Position numbers and translations under genes: made by a program. From NCBI GenBank assembly GCA_016283985.1, contig JAEENZ010000103.1:1-6591 (forward strand): a stretch of 6,591 nucleotides of DNA, given 5' to 3'. Shown here piece after piece: positions 4,543 through 6,591 of the stretch. This DNA comes from Bacteroidales bacterium. GTDB taxonomy: Bacteria; Bacteroidota; Bacteroidia; Bacteroidales; UBA932. Numbering within the stretch: the first letter of the stretch is position 1; each line of letters opens with the position of its first letter. Under the pieces are notes generated by a model. That model saw nothing but the letters and a program-made list of their open reading frames with translations. It did no database searches and was not told the DNA's origin.

Positions 4543-5196
4543 ATGGCCACGACTCGCATAATCATTTTCGACTTCGACGGCACGCTGGGCGACACCCGGG
4601 CGAACATCCTCCTGACCATGAGGATGACCCTGCGCAAGCTGGGGCTTCCCGAGAAGGATGATGATACCATCGGGGCCACAATCGGGATCCCGCTGGGAGA
4701 AGGGTTCCTGCAGATGTTCCCGGATCTGACATCGGAGCAGGAAGATCTCTGCACGAGAACGTACCGGGCCATCTTCGAAGAGAACAAGAAGGATCTGGTG
4801 CCAGCACTCTTCCCGCATGTGAAGGAGACGCTGGCCGCCCTGAAGGATCGTGGCTACATCCTTACCGTCGCATCCTCCCGCTCATCGGCCTCGCTGAACG
4901 GCTTCCTTCGCGACATGGGCATCGCCGACTGCATCAGCTTCGTGCTTGGGGCGGATAATGTGGAGAAGGCGAAACCGCATCCGGAGCCGGTGCTCCGGAC
5001 GCTTGCCGAGTTTGGGGTAGATGCCTCCGCGGCCGTAGTGGTGGGAGATATGCCCGTGGATATCCAGATGGGCAGGGCCGCCGGTGCGAAAACCGTCGCC
5101 GTAACCTACGGGAACGCCTCCCGGGAGGCTCTGGAGGATGCCGGAGCCGACATCATAATAGATGATTTCTCCAAACTCCTGGACGTATCTCACTGA
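4543..5196 (+). CDS. HAD family hydrolase, phosphoglycolate phosphatase-like
   Basis: The product is 217 aa, a cytoplasmic Mg-dependent phosphatase of the HAD superfamily with a helical C1 cap. All four motifs are present: I, FDFDGTLGD with nucleophile D10 and acid D12; II, TVASS with S111; III, K144 in KAKPHPEP; IV, VGDMPVD with D169 and D173. The cap spans about residues 17-85. The layout is that of Gph/beta-phosphoglucomutase-like subfamily IA enzymes, and KPHPEPV is typical of phosphoglycolate or pyrophosphate phosphatases (PpaX/Gph). The true substrate cannot be fixed from sequence. Two adjacent ATGs (4540, 4543) could serve as start; both are within 6 nt of the -7 box, so the choice depends on the exact transcription start. 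The 3' end overlaps the convergent tyrosine phosphatase gene by 7 nt. Confidence 0.9.
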   Translation: MATTRIIIFDFDGTLGDTRANILLTMRMTLRKLGLPEKDDDTIGATIGIPLGEGFLQMFPDLTSEQEDLCTRTYRAIFEENKKDLVPALFPHVKETLAALKDRGYILTVASSRSSASLNGFLRDMGIADCISFVLGADNVEKAKPHPEPVLRTLAEFGVDASAAVVVGDMPVDIQMGRAAGAKTVAVTYGNASREALEDAGADIIIDDFSKLLDVSH

Positions 5197-5630
5197 CAGA
5201 GGCACTCGCAGCCTTCGAGAATGTCCTGAAAGGTGGTCTCGAAATCTCCCGTGTACCACGGGTCGGCCACGTCGCGGTTCTTGCCGGCGTAGGGCATCAG
5301 CAGGCGGATCTTCCCATCCGGATCTTCCGGGATTATGCGGCGGATCAGGCGCATGTTGGACTCGTCCATGCATATGATCAGGTCGAAGCGGCCGTAGTCT
5401 TCCAGCCGCACCTTCCGCGCCGTCTTCCCATTGTCGAACGGGATTCCGTGCCGGTACAGGCAGCTTTTCGCGGGCGGATAGATGGGGTTCCCCGTCTCTT
5501 CCGACGACACCGCCGCAGACTCGATCAGCCACTCCCCCTCCAGCCCCCGCTTCTGAACGAGGTCCTTCAGGATGAACTCCGCCATGGGGCTGCGGCAGAT
5601 GTTGCCGTGGCACACGAAAAGGATTTTCAT
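5190..5630 (-). CDS. Low-molecular-weight protein-tyrosine-phosphatase
   Basis: The product is 146 aa, standard for the family. The P-loop CX5R is at the N-terminus (VCHGNICRS: catalytic C7, second Cys C12, R13). The general acid is D123 in ADPWYTGDF, and ESAAVSSEETGNPIYPPAK (37-55) is the typical second block. The enzyme removes phosphate from tyrosine-phosphorylated proteins in the cytoplasm. LMW-PTPs can pair with BY-kinases in capsule loci, but no kinase or polysaccharide genes are visible here, so this may be a stand-alone housekeeping copy; arsenate reductase ArsC is a less likely alternative. I chose the ATG at 5630 over an in-frame ATG at 5663, because the latter lies before the predicted transcription start and family proteins begin at MKILFVC. 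It is divergent from the GNAT gene. Confidence 0.93.
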   Translation of the reverse strand: MKILFVCHGNICRSPMAEFILKDLVQKRGLEGEWLIESAAVSSEETGNPIYPPAKSCLYRHGIPFDNGKTARKVRLEDYGRFDLIICMDESNMRLIRRIIPEDPDGKIRLLMPYAGKNRDVADPWYTGDFETTFQDILEGCECLCQ

Positions 5631-5650
5631 ACTGCTCGCGTTTAGAATGA

Positions 5651-5672
5651 GCAAATATAACACTATATTTGC
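5651..5672. promoter_or_regulatory. Divergent promoter pair forming a tight palindrome
   Basis: GCAAATATA (5651-5659) and TATATTTGC (5664-5672) form a perfect 9-bp inverted repeat with only 4 nt between the arms. The minus half is the -7 box of the tyrosine phosphatase gene (start 21 nt away at 5630). The plus half is the -7 box of the GNAT gene (start 5678, 6 nt after). The two boxes are so close that polymerase could hardly occupy both at once. Confidence 0.72.
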
Positions 5673-5677
5673 AAACG

Positions 5678-6187
5678 ATGACTATCCGCCCGGCCACATA
5701 CGACGACATTCCCGCCATCAACGCGATGGCGCAGGTGGTGTTCCGTCAGACCTATCGGAGCATCCTTTCTCCTGAGCAGATGGAGTTTATGATGGACTGG
5801 ATGTATTCCCCGGAGAACCTCACTGCGCAGATGAATGGCGGACACAGGTTTTTCATTGCTGAGGAGGGCCTCATCCCACATGGCTATGTTTCCATACGCC
5901 CGGACGGCACGGATGCGGATGGCACGCCGGTTTTCCATTTGGAAAAGATTTACGTTATGCCCGAAGCCCAGGGCAGCGGCCTTGGAAAAGCCCTTTCCGA
6001 AACCGCCGTGGCAGCAGTACGCGATGCCGTGAATAACACTCCAGCCAGGCTGGAACTTAACGTCAACCGTAACAACCCCGCCGTTGGTTTCTACAAAAAA
6101 CTTGGCATGACTATCCTCCGCCAGGGAGACTTCCCCATCGGCCACGGATTCTATATGAACGATTATATAATGAGTATTAAAATCTGA
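5678..6187 (+). CDS. GNAT family N-acetyltransferase
   Basis: The product is 169 aa. It begins with MTIRPATYDDIPAINAMAQ, the standard first strand and helix of a GNAT. Motif A is HLEKIYVMPEAQGSGLGKAL (87-106), with the acetyl-CoA pyrophosphate loop Q98-G-S-G-L-G103. Motif B follows as LELNVNRNNPAVGFYKKLGM (125-144), with Asn and Tyr in their usual places. It should transfer an acetyl group from acetyl-CoA to an amine; the substrate (small molecule, peptide or protein N-terminus) is not predictable. The ATG at 5678 is preferred over an in-frame TTG at 5669, which lies inside the -7 box. The predicted mRNA is leaderless. The DUF1295 gene starts 6 nt after the stop, so the two are likely an operon. 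Confidence 0.93.
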   Translation: MTIRPATYDDIPAINAMAQVVFRQTYRSILSPEQMEFMMDWMYSPENLTAQMNGGHRFFIAEEGLIPHGYVSIRPDGTDADGTPVFHLEKIYVMPEAQGSGLGKALSETAVAAVRDAVNNTPARLELNVNRNNPAVGFYKKLGMTILRQGDFPIGHGFYMNDYIMSIKI

Positions 6188-6193
6188 ACAGAT

Positions 6194-6591
6194 ATGAAAA
6201 TGAACATTCCCCTCATGGGGACTCTTATCGGATTGTCTCTGATTGTCTGTCCTATACTGTATTTTACGGTCGGGCCAGCCTTGGATCCGAGACAACTCGA
6301 CACCCTCAAGACCTTGGGAATAATAGCCGCCTGCAGCGCAGCATTCTGTTTCATCGCAGGGGAACTCACCGGCAACAATTCTCAGATGGACAAGCTATGG
6401 AGCCTGCTTCCTTTCGTTTATGTCTGGATTATTGCATCTAAGGGCGGATTCTCAACACGCCTGGTGGTAATGGCCGTACTTGCTACCATCTGGGGCATAC
6501 GCCTCACTTATAATTTCGCCCGCAAGGGTGCATACCGATGGAAGTTCTGGGAGGGTAACGAAGATTACCGCTGGAGCGTCGTCCGGTCCGG
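6194..6591 (+). CDS. DUF1295 family membrane protein, steroid 5-alpha-reductase-like (3' end outside window)
   Basis: The frame is open from the ATG at 6194 to the end of the window (132 complete codons), so the C-terminal half is missing. Four hydrophobic segments are visible at about residues 4-26, 40-55, 68-82 and 88-102. Conserved blocks fit DUF1295: TGNNSQMDKLWSLLPFVYVW (59-78), then IWGIRLTYNFARKGAYRWKF (99-118) and WEGNEDYRW (119-127). The family lies in the inner membrane and is related to steroid 5-alpha-reductases and isoprenylcysteine methyltransferases. An NAD(P)H-dependent lipid or sterol-like reductase role is the common guess, not demonstrated here. The gene follows the GNAT gene by 6 nt with no promoter between, so it is probably co-transcribed. 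Confidence 0.88.
   Translation, partial: MKMNIPLMGTLIGLSLIVCPILYFTVGPALDPRQLDTLKTLGIIAACSAAFCFIAGELTGNNSQMDKLWSLLPFVYVWIIASKGGFSTRLVVMAVLATIWGIRLTYNFARKGAYRWKFWEGNEDYRWSVVRS

Noticed and set aside
4882..5721. 279-codon minus-strand open frame over the HAD and tyrosine phosphatase genes
   Set aside because: It is rich in Arg, Gly and Pro with no recognisable fold, and conflicts with two well-supported genes.

Overview
The window looks like a piece of a Bacteroidales (Bacteroidota) chromosome with moderately high GC. The strongest sign is the promoter type. Most upstream regions carry the Bacteroidota -7 box TAnnTTTG a few bases before the start codon, and Shine-Dalgarno sequences are largely absent. 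The gene content agrees: a 5-fold beta-flower-like repeat protein, DUF6577, DUF6440 and a DUF1295 membrane protein. I cannot name the genus.

Layout. (1) 1-923: the 3' end of a calcineurin-like phosphoesterase, overlapping by one base the D-aminoacyl-tRNA deacylase gene dtd. (2) 956-2844: an accessory, partly decayed segment. It holds a DUF6577/AbiEi-like putative antitoxin under a promoter buried in a large inverted repeat, a GC-rich hairpin where a coupled AbiEii-type toxin gene would be expected, an intact YefM/Phd-type antitoxin with its own promoter and palindrome, a broken YoeB-type toxin, a small DUF6440 gene on the minus strand, and a truncated YdeI/OmpD-associated gene on the minus strand. 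Both antitoxin genes are intact and both partner toxins are missing or broken. (3) 2880-6591: compact, ordinary genes. These are a secreted 17-residue-repeat protein followed 4 nt later by the thiol peroxidase bcp, a convergent alpha/beta hydrolase, a HAD phosphatase, a convergent low-molecular-weight tyrosine phosphatase, and a GNAT acetyltransferase followed by a DUF1295 membrane protein cut by the window end.

How it fits together. The right half alternates convergent pairs whose 3' ends overlap (bcp/hydrolase, HAD/phosphatase) with divergent pairs. At the three divergent junctions (2861-2887, 4508-4538, 5651-5672) the two opposed -7 boxes form a perfect inverted repeat. Predicted transcription starts fall within 0-15 nt of the start codons, so several mRNAs should be leaderless or nearly so. 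I see no complete new defence system. The most notable content is the pair of antitoxins left without toxins but with their apparent operators, and the palindromic divergent promoters.
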